A DNA stretch of 64,000 nucleotides from Bog-105 sp965277855 (GTDB taxonomy: Bacteria > Acidobacteriota > Terriglobia > Bryobacterales > Bryobacteraceae): the NCBI GenBank assembly GCA_965277855.1, contig OZ255847.1:6138001-6202000 (forward strand). Direction: 5' to 3'. The position numbers and the translations under genes are program-made. The notes beneath the pieces are model-generated. The model was not told the origin of the DNA. It was given only the letters and a program-made list of their open reading frames with translations, and did not search any database. Positions 15,566-25,700 of this stretch are shown here, in pieces. The stretch's first letter is position 1; the number at the start of each line of letters is the position of its first letter.

Positions 15566-18500
15566 CTAGAATATCCACTTCAGCGCGAACTGCACAAACC
15601 GGGGATCGCGCGCGGTGAAAATCTGGCCGAATGACGCGCCATCACTCACATTCGAATCGGGCTGCGACAAGTTGACCCGGTTGAATATGTTGAAGTACTC
15701 GTTGCGGAACTGAATCCGGCCAAGCCGCTCCGAAATCGGGAAGTCCTTAAAGATCGCGAAGTCGAAATTCACCATTCCCGGACCTAACAGAATGTTTCTC
15801 CCCGATGTGCCGAAAGTGCCGGGTGCGGCCAGCGTAAATGCGCTCGTGTTGAAGTACTCCGAAATGACCTGATTACGCGCTCGTCCGGTGTCGAGTGTCC
15901 GCGGCGTTCCGTAGACCCAGTCGGCTGTGTCGTTACCGATGCCCGTCAGCGATCGGTCCTGCCCGCTGGTCACGGTAAAGGGGGTGCCTGATTGAATTGT
16001 TGTAATGCCGTTAAGCTGCCACCCGTTCACTAATTCACCCAGGGCGCGGCCTTGATATCTCTTGAGCGAAGGAATGGACCAGAGATACGAAGCCACGAAA
16101 CGGTGCGGCACGTCATTGTCCGACAAACCCTTGTTTAAAGCGAAGTTGAAAGGATCGCGCGGCCCGCTCTGGCCCTCCGCACCGACTGAGATCAGGTCCA
16201 GATATTTCTCCCAGACATAGGACGCCAGAATCGTAAAGCCGTGCGAGAAGCGGCGGTTCAATGTAATCTGCAGCGAATTGTAAGTCGAGAAGGCATTATC
16301 GTCGTTGAGCGCGAAAGAGCCATAGCAAGGGCTAGTCGTTCCGCTCCCGTTCGGACACTGAATGTTGTTGAGCCTCCGGCGGTTGACCTCGTCGGCTAAC
16401 TGCTGGTTGTAAGATTGCACGCTGAAGGGCAGCGGAATCGCCGGATTGTATTCACGCGATATGTAAAGGTGCTTCGCCGTGTTCCCGACGTACGCAGCGG
16501 TAAACGTTGTATCCTTGGCGATCTCGTGCTGGATGCTGAGCGTATACTCCTGGATGTATCCTTCGTTCCAGCGCGGAGGCAAACCAACTTCCAGCGAGTA
16601 ACTGGGCCAGTTACCGCCATAGAGCGGGCTGAACGAGGCACGCTGTGTGGATGTTCGCGGGATACCGAATGGAAATGGGTTCGTTTGCTGGCCATTAATA
16701 AAGGCTGAGTTCCCGCTCAGGCTTGGCGCATAGTTATTGGTGACGTTGCCCGGCGCCGGAATACTCGCTGTGTAAGTGAATGGGGTCGACGTCGAGAACC
16801 GGTTATAAGCGATAAGCCGTATCTGGTCCCAGAAGATCCCGTACGATCCACGAACCGACGTTTTGCCTTTCTTGAAAGGATCCCAGGCGAACCCGAAGCG
16901 CGGCGCCGAATTCAGCATATGATTTCCTACCAGGTTTCGCGAGCAGCCTTTGTCCCCCGCTCCAAAATTGGTCCCCAGCGGCGCACCGGGAAACGTGATG
17001 CCGGGAGGCGCAGTCGGATAAAACGTCGACTTCGATTGAAACGTTGGATCCAGGCAGATCTGATCGTTCAAATTGTCGACAGGCGGCAGATAGGGTTCCC
17101 AGCGGTATCCGATGTCAAGGCTTAGGTTCGGACGAATCTTCCAGTTGTCGGTGATGAATGCCGCAACCGTTTTATGACGCAACTGGCTTACCACTTCCGT
17201 ATCCTGCGTGTAGCTGTTCGGCAACCCGAGCAGCAGGTCCGAAAGACCGGTGCCTGAGAACTGTCCATTGAACGAAAAATTGGGATCGGTGAAGAAATCT
17301 TCGAAGCGATTTACCGACTCGGCGCGGTACTCGCCTCCCATGCGTATCGAGTGAGCGCCTTTCACCAGGCTCACCGTATCGTTGAACTGAGTGACCTGAC
17401 GCGGCTGCTGAAAGACGCCGTCGCCGGAAGTATTGATGGAACCACTAATGCTCGTAAAGATCTCAGCAGGCCTGCCCGCGGGCGCCTGGTTGGGAGGGCC
17501 GCCAAAGTCTTCCCAGCCTACTCCGGCACCCGTTGGCGAACGGAAATGATACATCCGGTTAAATCCCACCAGCGCCTGGTTGAGCAGTGTGGGTGAGAAA
17601 CTGTGTGTCCAGTTCACGCCGACATTGTTATTGCGAAATGTTTTCTCATGCGGTGCGTTTTGGAGCGGAGGCGCGATCCCAGTGATGCTGTCGTAGTTAT
17701 AGAAATAGCGGGCAAATACTTTGTCGCTATCGCTGAATGAGTGGTCCAGCCGTATCACGAACTGCGGTTCCGCCAAATCGTCGTTATTCGTGCTGAATGG
17801 CGCCGAGAACGAGTAGCCGCCACCGTTATTGGGCAGCGGCATCAGTTTCTTGATGAAGTTTATAGCCGTCGGATCTATCCGCGTGATGGGGATTAAATAG
17901 TTCGGGAACGTATTCCCGGTACGAGGGTCGATTGGACACGACGGCCCCGGACACTTGTCGCTGAAGTTCGCTCCAGCGGGATTCAGATCCGGCCTCTCCT
18001 GCGGAGTAAGCACCTGCGGAATGGTTGTCGTCTCCGCCTGCCGTCTCTGCGTCTCCTGGAAGTAGCCGAAGATGAAGGTCTTGTCTTTACGAATGGGTCC
18101 TCCGAGTGTCCCTCCAAACTGGTTCAACTTATAAGGCGGTCGTGGCAGGCCGGCCTGATTGGCAAAGAAGTTATTCGCGTTCAGCTTGTCATTCCTGAAA
18201 AACTCGAAGGCATCGCCGTGCCATTCGTTAGTACCCGACTTTGTGACGGCATTTACCAGCGCGCCGGCGTTACGGCCATATTCCGCGCTAAAGGAACTGG
18301 TGTTGACGCTGAACTCCTGCAGAGCGTCTGGCGCCGGAAAGATGGGTGCCACGGCCAGGTATGGATCCACCGCATCCACTCCATCGATGAGAAAGTAATT
18401 CGATGCCGGCCGGTTGCCGTTGACTACAATTCCCTCATGCTGGCCTTGCCCGTGCGCGACATTATTTGTATCGAGACTTACTCCCGGCATGAGTTGCTCG

Positions 18501-18985
18501 AGCTGCAGCGGATCGCGGCCGTTGAGCGGCAGATCGACGATGCGGCGCGCATCCACCACCTCGCTGATGGTGGCCTTCACCAGGTCAACACCAGTAACAT
18601 TGCCGGTGACAGTAACTTCTTGTGATACAGCCCCCAGCGAGAGTGTTACCGGAACTGTGAGATTCTGGTCAACCTGCAGCGTAAGCCCTTTCTCCACGTA
18701 CGCACTGAAACCGGCTTTCTCGGCTTTCAATGTATAAGGGCCTACTGCCAGCAAGGGGAAGCTGAACGAGCCCGAAGCATCGGTTGTGGCAGTGCGGGAT
18801 TCTTGCGTGCTCGCTTGCGTCACCGTTACCTTAACACCCGGAACAGGCGCGCCACTTGCATCGTTGACGCTGCCCACGATCGTTCCGGAGGCTGCTCCGG
18901 AAGCCGGCCGGCAGCTAAAACCAAGCCAGCATAAAATCAACAAAGAGCAGAAAGCGACGGAGCGAAACGACGTGGTCGAACGCAT
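15566..18985 (-). CDS. TonB-dependent receptor with carboxypeptidase-regulatory-like N-domain (operon A)
   Basis: This 1139-residue outer-membrane receptor starts at the ATG at 18985, chosen because a GGAGG at 18995-18999 lies nine bases upstream; the ATG at 18994 abuts that site. Order: signal peptide (to about 30), a CarboxypepD_reg-like beta-sandwich (GTIVGSVNDASGAPVPG, about 35-115), a plug (VVDARRIVDLPLNGRDPLQL, about 125-235), and a long beta-barrel ending in ALKWIF, whose terminal Phe fits the BAM recognition signature. These Oar-like receptors import or bind large substrates, often glycans. It heads operon A behind a strong sigma-70-type promoter with a LacI-like palindrome. Confidence 0.92.
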   Translation of the reverse strand: MRSTTSFRSVAFCSLLILCWLGFSCRPASGAASGTIVGSVNDASGAPVPGVKVTVTQASTQESRTATTDASGSFSFPLLAVGPYTLKAEKAGFSAYVEKGLTLQVDQNLTVPVTLSLGAVSQEVTVTGNVTGVDLVKATISEVVDARRIVDLPLNGRDPLQLEQLMPGVSLDTNNVAHGQGQHEGIVVNGNRPASNYFLIDGVDAVDPYLAVAPIFPAPDALQEFSVNTSSFSAEYGRNAGALVNAVTKSGTNEWHGDAFEFFRNDKLNANNFFANQAGLPRPPYKLNQFGGTLGGPIRKDKTFIFGYFQETQRRQAETTTIPQVLTPQERPDLNPAGANFSDKCPGPSCPIDPRTGNTFPNYLIPITRIDPTAINFIKKLMPLPNNGGGYSFSAPFSTNNDDLAEPQFVIRLDHSFSDSDKVFARYFYNYDSITGIAPPLQNAPHEKTFRNNNVGVNWTHSFSPTLLNQALVGFNRMYHFRSPTGAGVGWEDFGGPPNQAPAGRPAEIFTSISGSINTSGDGVFQQPRQVTQFNDTVSLVKGAHSIRMGGEYRAESVNRFEDFFTDPNFSFNGQFSGTGLSDLLLGLPNSYTQDTEVVSQLRHKTVAAFITDNWKIRPNLSLDIGYRWEPYLPPVDNLNDQICLDPTFQSKSTFYPTAPPGITFPGAPLGTNFGAGDKGCSRNLVGNHMLNSAPRFGFAWDPFKKGKTSVRGSYGIFWDQIRLIAYNRFSTSTPFTYTASIPAPGNVTNNYAPSLSGNSAFINGQQTNPFPFGIPRTSTQRASFSPLYGGNWPSYSLEVGLPPRWNEGYIQEYTLSIQHEIAKDTTFTAAYVGNTAKHLYISREYNPAIPLPFSVQSYNQQLADEVNRRRLNNIQCPNGSGTTSPCYGSFALNDDNAFSTYNSLQITLNRRFSHGFTILASYVWEKYLDLISVGAEGQSGPRDPFNFALNKGLSDNDVPHRFVASYLWSIPSLKRYQGRALGELVNGWQLNGITTIQSGTPFTVTSGQDRSLTGIGNDTADWVYGTPRTLDTGRARNQVISEYFNTSAFTLAAPGTFGTSGRNILLGPGMVNFDFAIFKDFPISERLGRIQFRNEYFNIFNRVNLSQPDSNVSDGASFGQIFTARDPRFVQFALKWIF

Positions 18986-19020
18986 GCAAGACATCCTCCA
19001 GCGGTATACGAGGAACTACT

Positions 19021-19065
19021 GAAAACGCTTACGGAAACTATATAGCCGATTGCAGACCCTGTCAA
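19021..19065 (-). promoter_or_regulatory. Operon A promoter with LacI-type palindrome
   Basis: Read leftward, a perfect -35 TTGACA (19060-19065), a 17-base spacer and a -10 TATAGT (19037-19042) precede the TonB receptor. Immediately downstream of the -10 lies TTCCGTAAGCGTTTTC (19021-19036), an imperfect dyad centred on CG. Its core CGTAAGCGTTT differs by one base from CGTAACCGTTT in the operator upstream of operon B. A LacI-family repressor bound here would cover the transcription start. Confidence 0.65.
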
Positions 19066-19085
19066 TCACTTACTTGCGAGAATTT

Positions 19086-20300
19086 CTACTTTTCTTTCTG
19101 ATCTTTCTGCTGCGTCGGACCGGTCAGGAGCGTGCGCAGTAAGTTATCCGATTCCCGCTGCTCTTTGTCGTGCAGCTCCTGTACCTTGGCGATCTCGCGC
19201 CGGGCATCGTCCGCCCGTCCCACTGTTTTATACGCCTGCATTAGCGCGTAGTGCGCCGCTGTGTCGTCCGGCGTCAGACGCACTGCTGTCTCTAACTGCA
19301 GGATGGCTGCAGTCGAGTTATTCTCTGCGCTCAACAGTTTCGCTAAACCGACGCGCGCCTCGGTCATCTCGGGATTCAACTCGATCGCCCGACTCAGATG
19401 TGTGGACGCGCTTGGATAATCGTTTTTCTTGCTCAGCAGCTCACCGACTTGATATTCCGCGGCCGCATCGCCGGAATTTATCGCGAGCTCCTGCTGAAAA
19501 TCGCGCAGTGCCGCGGCGTCGCCCTCCTCCGTTTTACGGCGCAACAGAATTTGCCCAATCCGATAATGCAAACGGGGCGCGCGCGCATTGAATTCGAGCG
19601 CTCTCCGATACTCGCTCAGCGCCTGTTCGTCGTTGCCCTTCGCCTCCCAGGCTTCCCCGGCGAGCTCGTGTATTCGGAACGAATCAGGATGTTTCTTCAG
19701 CAGATCGTTCACCGCGCGGCGCGAAAGCTCAGAGTAAAGCTCTGCCGTCTGATACAGCACGTCGGCATCGTCCGGATACCAGCGCTGCAGCTTTTGCGCA
19801 GTCTCGACCGCCACGTCAGGTTGCTGCACGCCCGCGCACGCCAGTAGCGCCAACCCTGCCAGCCGGCGCGTCTTTGCTTCGAGCGACTCGACGAACCGCC
19901 GTTCCAGGATCGGCTCGGCTTCCCGGCACTTGCCGCTATCCGCCAGGCTCAGGCCCAAAAATGTCTCTGTCTGCGGCTCGTCCGGCCGGTTCGCCAGTGC
20001 CTGACGCAGCGGAGTCTCGGCTTCCGAGGCTCGGCCCGAAGCATAAAGCAGAATTCCCTTTGCCGAGAGAATGCTTGCCTCATTCGGATTGAGCTTGAGA
20101 ATGGCGTCATACTCGCCGGCCACCGCCTTCAGATCGTGCCGTGCCAGCGCCTGCTGCGCAGCCTGCTTGTGCGCTTCGATCGCCGATCCCAAATCAGGTT
20201 CCGGCTGCTGCGCAAACCCGCAAGCGAAAGCCGTTATCAGCATTGCCGCGATTCGCAGTCGCGCCGAAACTTGCATCACGCGGATTAGTCCCGTCGCCAT
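19086..20300 (-). CDS. Secreted TPR-repeat protein between the two operons
   Basis: Starting at the ATG at 20300 the product is 404 residues with a signal-like segment (AAMLITAFACGFAQQ). The ATG at 20276 (396 residues) would be equally good, and the frame further upstream is basic and not signal-like. At least eight TPR units fill residues about 40-370, such as LKAVAGEYDAILKLNPNEA and NSTAAILQLETAVRLTPDD. The charged C-terminus ends in KDQKEK. It is probably periplasmic. It precedes operon A on the same strand, but the strong promoter in the gap below it suggests a separate transcript. The binding partner is unknown. Confidence 0.82.
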   Translation of the reverse strand: MATGLIRVMQVSARLRIAAMLITAFACGFAQQPEPDLGSAIEAHKQAAQQALARHDLKAVAGEYDAILKLNPNEASILSAKGILLYASGRASEAETPLRQALANRPDEPQTETFLGLSLADSGKCREAEPILERRFVESLEAKTRRLAGLALLACAGVQQPDVAVETAQKLQRWYPDDADVLYQTAELYSELSRRAVNDLLKKHPDSFRIHELAGEAWEAKGNDEQALSEYRRALEFNARAPRLHYRIGQILLRRKTEEGDAAALRDFQQELAINSGDAAAEYQVGELLSKKNDYPSASTHLSRAIELNPEMTEARVGLAKLLSAENNSTAAILQLETAVRLTPDDTAAHYALMQAYKTVGRADDARREIAKVQELHDKEQRESDNLLRTLLTGPTQQKDQKEK

Positions 20301-20691
20301 TCTATTACTCGTACGCCTTCCAACGCGCCAGCGCAACGCGCTCTCTCCTGGCGTCCACTGTTGCTGGCGGTTCTCGGGGAAGACCGCCACGCCCGTCTTC
20401 TTGTTCTCCCGTTGCCCCAGAGCAGCCGTTACCCGTTTCAATACGCTGTCCGAGTGAAATTTCAGCAGGTGGCAGCGAGCGCGGGTAAGGGAGCGGACGG
20501 GGCATTGCAACGATTGTTATTGCCGTTACAGTCCTCCGCCCGTGGCAGACCTAAGAGGCACCGTCTGAACAAAAATCCTAGTACTTTCAAAAGAGCTTGT
20601 TTAGTTTTTTTCTCGCCTTCCTGAGCATTTCCGATCTGAACTTACGCAAGAGCTAGTTGAAGAATAGTATTCCCCCTCCAGGAGAACCAGC

Positions 20692-21834
20692 ATGCGTCAC
20701 AGTTTTGTTATCACTCTCGTCTCAGCGGTAGCTTTACCGGTACTTTCGATTTCCAGCGTGGCTCAAGTTACCAGCACGCAAGCCAAAACCAACAAAACAG
20801 CACCGGCAAAACCCACCCCGGCCAAAACTGCCGCTGCTCCCGCGAAGCCTGTCGCCGTAAAGAGCACTTCTGCTCCCACGAGGCCTGCGGTCGTACAGAC
20901 TCCCACGAGGCCTGCCGCCGTGCAGACCGCTTCTGCTCCCACGAGGCCTGCCGCCTGGCAGACCGCTTCTGTTCCCACGACAAATGTGAAGACGGCGGCC
21001 GCGCCGGTCTCAACAGCCAACAAGATACCGAACGTGGCCGCAACAGGTGGCGCGTCACCAAACTCAGCAACTGTGGCGACAGCAAATACAACAACTGCAG
21101 CAAATTCTGCTGTAATTGCTGGGAGCGGACAGGCGGCTACTGCGCAGCCGGCATACGCCTTACAGCAACAAGCCACCGATAACAGTCAGGCAGTCAATAC
21201 GGGCGCCCCCGCCGGGAGCGCAGGGACGATGCCGGGGGCAGCCAACGGGGCGACTGCAACGACCGGCTATGCCGCCGGCCTGGGCACATTCAACGCCGGC
21301 GGACTCACCGCCACCGCATTCAATTGCTTGCGGTCAGGAAACCGGGTTTTTTGCGATTTTGACGAGACCAGTAACAGTAATGGGGAAATACCCGCTGGTT
21401 ACGGTTTTAACCAGACCCGGCTCGTTTTGGGCAGTGGCCGTGTTTACACACCGCACGTCGCTCACTACGTGGATGCGGATGGATCTACCTTCGACACAGC
21501 GGAACTGACCGCCAACACGGCGGTCCGGTTAGTCCTCGAATATGACGATATCCCGGCGCAATACACGACCGTCGGGCTTGCCTTCGGGCGCGACAAAATC
21601 TCAGACGTACCGATCACGGACATGGCTGCCACCCAGTCGCCCAATTTGATCGCGCCCCGGCAAGCGCCGGCACAGAGCGCGGGAGGACAGGCAGCCGCTG
21701 CTCCGAATGCCGCGGGAACCTCGACTATGGATAAGGCCGGCCAAGGTATCGACAAGATCAAGGCAGCAAAGTCGGGGTTGGGTGATCTTTGGAAAAAAGT
21801 CAAGACGACCACGCAGACGACGACGCAGAACTAA
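20692..21834 (+). CDS. Secreted Pro/Ala/Thr-rich protein with conserved C-terminal domain
   Basis: This 380-residue protein begins with a signal peptide (cleavage near AQV, residue 25) and has a well-placed AGGAG upstream. Residues about 30-210 are low complexity, rich in Ala, Pro, Thr and Lys, with a 12-residue unit of the form PTRPAxxQTASA repeated. A compact domain follows at about 218-320 (FNCLRSGNRVFCDFDET... VLEYDDIPAQYTTVGLAF) with two Cys residues that could form a disulfide. The C-terminus is again Ala/Gln-rich with a helical KAGQGIDKIKAAKSG segment. The design suggests a cell-wall-spanning or envelope-tethered linker with a binding domain. I do not recognise the domain. Confidence 0.75.
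   Translation: MRHSFVITLVSAVALPVLSISSVAQVTSTQAKTNKTAPAKPTPAKTAAAPAKPVAVKSTSAPTRPAVVQTPTRPAAVQTASAPTRPAAWQTASVPTTNVKTAAAPVSTANKIPNVAATGGASPNSATVATANTTTAANSAVIAGSGQAATAQPAYALQQQATDNSQAVNTGAPAGSAGTMPGAANGATATTGYAAGLGTFNAGGLTATAFNCLRSGNRVFCDFDETSNSNGEIPAGYGFNQTRLVLGSGRVYTPHVAHYVDADGSTFDTAELTANTAVRLVLEYDDIPAQYTTVGLAFGRDKISDVPITDMAATQSPNLIAPRQAPAQSAGGQAAAAPNAAGTSTMDKAGQGIDKIKAAKSGLGDLWKKVKTTTQTTTQN
20839..20973 (+). repeat. 36-base tandem repeat inside coding sequence
   Basis: Four in-frame units (20839-20874, 20875-20901, 20902-20937, 20938-20973) share the core CCCACGAGGCCTGC...CAGACC...TTCTGCT. The second is nine bases (three codons) short; the last two differ at only a few positions. They encode the PTRPA-type repeat of the secreted protein and are the kind of array that changes length by slippage. 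Confidence 0.85.
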
Positions 21835-21844
21835 CTGATTCTCG

Positions 21845-21871
21845 CCGCAAAATTCAAAAACCTGTTTGCGG
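21845..21871. terminator. Hairpin between convergent genes
   Basis: CCGCAAA (21845-21851) and TTTGCGG (21865-21871) form seven-base perfect arms with a 13-base A-rich loop. It lies in the 86-base gap between the rightward secreted-protein gene and the leftward TPR gene and could end transcription from both sides. Confidence 0.45.
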
Positions 21872-21920
21872 GCGCGCGCGGCTCAGAAACAACGGCAACT
21901 GCGATCGATTGCCCGGCAAT

Positions 21921-22766
21921 TCAATGAGCGTCGCAGCTTATAGCACCAACGCCGGCAGTCGGGTGCTCGTGTCTTTGCCGCTGTTGTTCGGCTAGTTCTT
22001 TTTCGCCCGACTCCTTTTGCCCGTTGTGAAAATAAAGCTGCGCCAGGCGGTAGTGAGCTTCCGTGAGCGTGGGGTCGAGCGCGAGGGCACTTCGGTATTC
22101 GCTGATGGCTTCGGATATGTGGCTGTGCCGGGCGTCGATCGCAGCCAGTTGCGCATAGGCTTCGGCTAACTTGGGGTCGGCGGTGATGACTTCATGGAGT
22201 GCGGTTTCAGCCGGCTGTTCCTGCCCCGCGGTGAGCAAGCTCGTCGCGTACGCGAACCGGGCTTGCGCGTTGTTGCCGGCTTCACGGGACAGCGCAGCGG
22301 GATCGACGAGGGAGGGAATCGCCGCCAGCCGGCCGATAAAAAGGTAGGCGTCGCCCGATTTGGGATTGGCTCTGGCGGCGGCCAGAAAAGTCGAGAGGGC
22401 TTCGGGCGGGTAGCCATCGTTGTAAAGCAGAGCTCCGCGGCCGATCAGCAGCAGCGGCGAGTGCGGGTACGTGACCAAGCTTTTTGTGATGATTTGGCGG
22501 GCGTGATCGGTTTGGCCTTGCTCATACAGAGCTACCGCCTCAACGAAGCTCTTTTGTTCGGGGGAGCGCGGACACGGGAGACGCGAGGCTACGGTTTCCA
22601 GGTCGCGTGCCAGTCGCGATTGTGCTTTTTCGGCGACGCCCGCTGAATAACCGCCGCTATCGATTGCGCCGCGCACGCCCACCGTGTTGAATTGCGGAGG
22701 AGCTTGTTGTTTCTGCGAACTCAGTGCTGCGGCGGCCACTAGCGCGATGAGGACGAGCCTTCCCAT
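21921..22766 (-). CDS. Secreted TPR-repeat protein, last gene of operon B
   Basis: This 281-residue protein has a short hydrophobic N-terminus (MGRLVLIALVAAAALSSQ) that can serve as a signal peptide or anchor. It has four to five TPR units at about 85-260 (for example HISEAISEYRSALALDPTL). The tail is Lys/Glu/Gln-rich and ends with an odd His-containing stretch. It begins six bases after the FG-GAP fusion gene, so it should share that transcript. No domain other than TPR is visible. Confidence 0.82.
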   Translation of the reverse strand: MGRLVLIALVAAAALSSQKQQAPPQFNTVGVRGAIDSGGYSAGVAEKAQSRLARDLETVASRLPCPRSPEQKSFVEAVALYEQGQTDHARQIITKSLVTYPHSPLLLIGRGALLYNDGYPPEALSTFLAAARANPKSGDAYLFIGRLAAIPSLVDPAALSREAGNNAQARFAYATSLLTAGQEQPAETALHEVITADPKLAEAYAQLAAIDARHSHISEAISEYRSALALDPTLTEAHYRLAQLYFHNGQKESGEKELAEQQRQRHEHPTAGVGAISCDAH

Positions 22767-22772
22767 CTGAAA

Positions 22773-25700
22773 CTATTTTCCCAGCTGATCGAGCGCCTGC
22801 TGGAACTCCTTGTTGTCCGGGTGGTGGACGAGAAAACCCTGCAGCGTTTGGCGAGCTTGCGCGGTGTTGCCGGCCTGGCTCTGGATGGCCGCAATGTTCA
22901 GATAGGGGCGGTCGTATTCAGGGGCCAGTTGCGTGCACCGCTGGAAATCGGCGAGGGCAGCGCTCGTGTTCCCGAGGCGGAGATAGACGACGCCTAAATT
23001 ATTTAAAGAGGTCGAATCGTTAGGCCGCAGTTGCACGGTGCGTTCGAGTTCCTGACGGGCGGGTTCGAATTTATCTTGTGAGGCGAGCAGCATCCCCAGG
23101 GCGAAGTGGAATTCGGCGTCGTTGGGATCGGCGGCAATGGCAGATGCCACGGCTTGCTCGGCGAGATCGAGGCGGCCTTGCCAGCGGTAGAGCAGGACAA
23201 GATTTTGCAGGGCTACGAGGTGCGCGGGTTTGGCGCGGGTGGCTTGTTGAAAATTGCGTAAGGCTTCGTCGTAGTTCTTTTCCTGGCCGGCGATGGCGCC
23301 GAGGTTGGTCCAGGCGTCGGCATCCTGGGGATCGAGCGAGACGGCTCTTTCCAGGTTGGTTTTGGCTTGCGCAGGCTGCTGCTTGTTGAGATAAATGGTG
23401 CCCAGGTTGTAATAGGCAGCTGCATAGTTGGGATTGCGCGCCACTGCTTCCTCAAAGCACGCCAGGGCGGCATCGACATGATTGTTTTGGATGTAGGCGA
23501 TGCCGTAGGTGAAGTAATTACGGGTAGGCGTCGCGCCGTGATAATGGCCGGAAAAGGCGAGCGCCTTGTGCAACTGATCGGTTGCGTTACTGGGGGCACC
23601 CGACCAGTCGGCTGCCACGGTGGCGGGTGACACCATGCCGGTGTAGATCTTAAGAGCGAAGCCGCGCGGATCAATCAGCAGAGACACCGGTGTTTCCAGA
23701 TCGCGCCGGCGGTCGTACAGATATCGATAGAGAATGTTGAAGACGCTGGCGGTGGCCTCGTCCGCGGCCAGGATGGGGAAGTGGACGGCGGGCGCATTCT
23801 TGCTTGAGCCATCGAGGTTTATAGCGAGAAGCGGGAGAGGGTGAGCTTGTGAGAAGGCGGCGAGTTGAGCGCGGCTGCGGTCGCAATCGTTGGCGGTGAG
23901 CAAAAGCAGTAAGGGCTTGCCACGGAAGTGTTCGAGGCTGTAGAGTTTCCCGCTGGCATCCGGCAGGGAAAATGGCGGCAGCCGCAACGGTTCCAGGAGC
24001 CACGTGCTGAAGTCCGTTAATTGCGCATTGTGGGCTGCGGCAGCCGGCTGTTTTGCTGGCGCCCCAGTGGCCAGAAATGGCTCGGGGTGGACGTTGTCAG
24101 TCGCTTCGTGGACCGTGATCCGGTGATTCACCGGCAATTTTTCAAACGACTGAGTCAGCCCGCTCGGCCACTGAATAGTTGCGCGGAAGGGACCGGTTTG
24201 TTTGCCCACACCAAAGGTGATCTCTTTAGTGTGCTGGGAAAGAAAGCCTGATCCAGCCTGAAGGAATTTGCTTTGGCGCGTGTCGCCGGCTTCGAGCGTG
24301 ACCACGGTGCCGATCGCATCCCGGTTGCTTTTGCCGCCTATCAGTCGAAATACCAGTGAGTGGCCGAGATCGGGAAGGTCGTTGCAAAGCAGTCGCAGTT
24401 GCGGCGCGGTGCGGTTTTTGAGCAGGACTTCGAGACGGCCGTCGTGATCGAAGTCGGAGAGGGCGAAGGCGCGGCTATCGTCTTCGAAGTCGAGGCCCAG
24501 GAGGCCGGAGATTTCAGCAAACGTGCCGTCGGCGTTGTTCAGGAAGACGATGTTGCGCTCGTAGCCGTCCCAGGAGCGGTCGGCGCGGATCAGTTCGTTG
24601 ATGGCGTTCCACGCTAATTCGTAGTCAGTGGAACCGCTGCCGGTATCGAGCGAGCGCGAGACGATCTGACGCCAGAAGAAGCTCGACAGATCGGTGCGGT
24701 CGGGTCCGGAGATGAAGCCATTGGTGACATAGAGATCGGGCGAGCCGGAGTGGGTAATGTCCCAGGCGTCGGCCGACCAGGACCAGCGGCCCATTCCGAC
24801 TTGCGCCTCCTGGCTAGTATCGAGGAGGGATTGCTGACCGGCCTGATTACGGTAGAGCCCGTTACCGGAGGCGTGCTTGCGATAAGCGTGACGGATCTTT
24901 TCGTCGACGCCGGGCAGAAAGTAATCCTGTTCCGTGACCCGTTTGCCCGCCGCCGAGTACATGTCGGTGACGTACAAATCGGGCCGGCTGTCATTGTTGT
25001 AGTCGAACCAGGAGACGCTCATACCGGCGCCATAGTCCTCTACCCCAGACGACTCTGCTATGTCGGTGAAAGTGCCGTCGCCGTTGCTGCGATAGAGATT
25101 CTTGCGGCCAAAATCGTTGGCCACGTATAGATCGGGCCACCCGTTGCCGTCATAATCGCACCAGCCGCAGGCAAAGGTGAAACGGTTATTGTTCTGGTTC
25201 ATGCCGCAAGAATCGGTGACGTCCTCGAACGTGGCATCGCCGCGATTGCGCATCAGAAAGTTGGGCGGACCGTTTTGCGCGTCATAGTAAGGTTTGGGAT
25301 GAGTGTACTGGCTGAGGCCTTGATAGTAGGCGTAGAGGCAGAAATAGACGTCTAGCAGGCCGTCGCGATTGTAGTCGGCGGCGGCTACGCCGGTAAAGGT
25401 GCCGGCCGGAGGTTTGGCGAAATGAAAGGCGTCGGGTTTAAGCTCGAAGCGGCCGTTGCCATGATTTAGATAAAGAAGCGGTCCGCTGGTGCGGACGACG
25501 AGAAGGTCTTGCGTACCGGAGTTGGTGAAGTCGGCGAACAGCGCCGAGGCGGTGCCGTCGAGCAGGCCGAGTCCGGTTTGATCGGTGATGTCTTCGAACG
25601 TGCCATCGCCCCGGTTTCGGTACAAGCGATTGGGAAGACCGGAGGGCTGGCAGACGTAGATGCTATCGAAGCCGCTGTTATCGATATCGCCCACAGCGAC

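Noticed and set aside
20301..20510. Longer start for the inter-operon TPR protein
   Set aside because: The extra 70 residues are basic, have no signal character and would place the real signal peptide internally.
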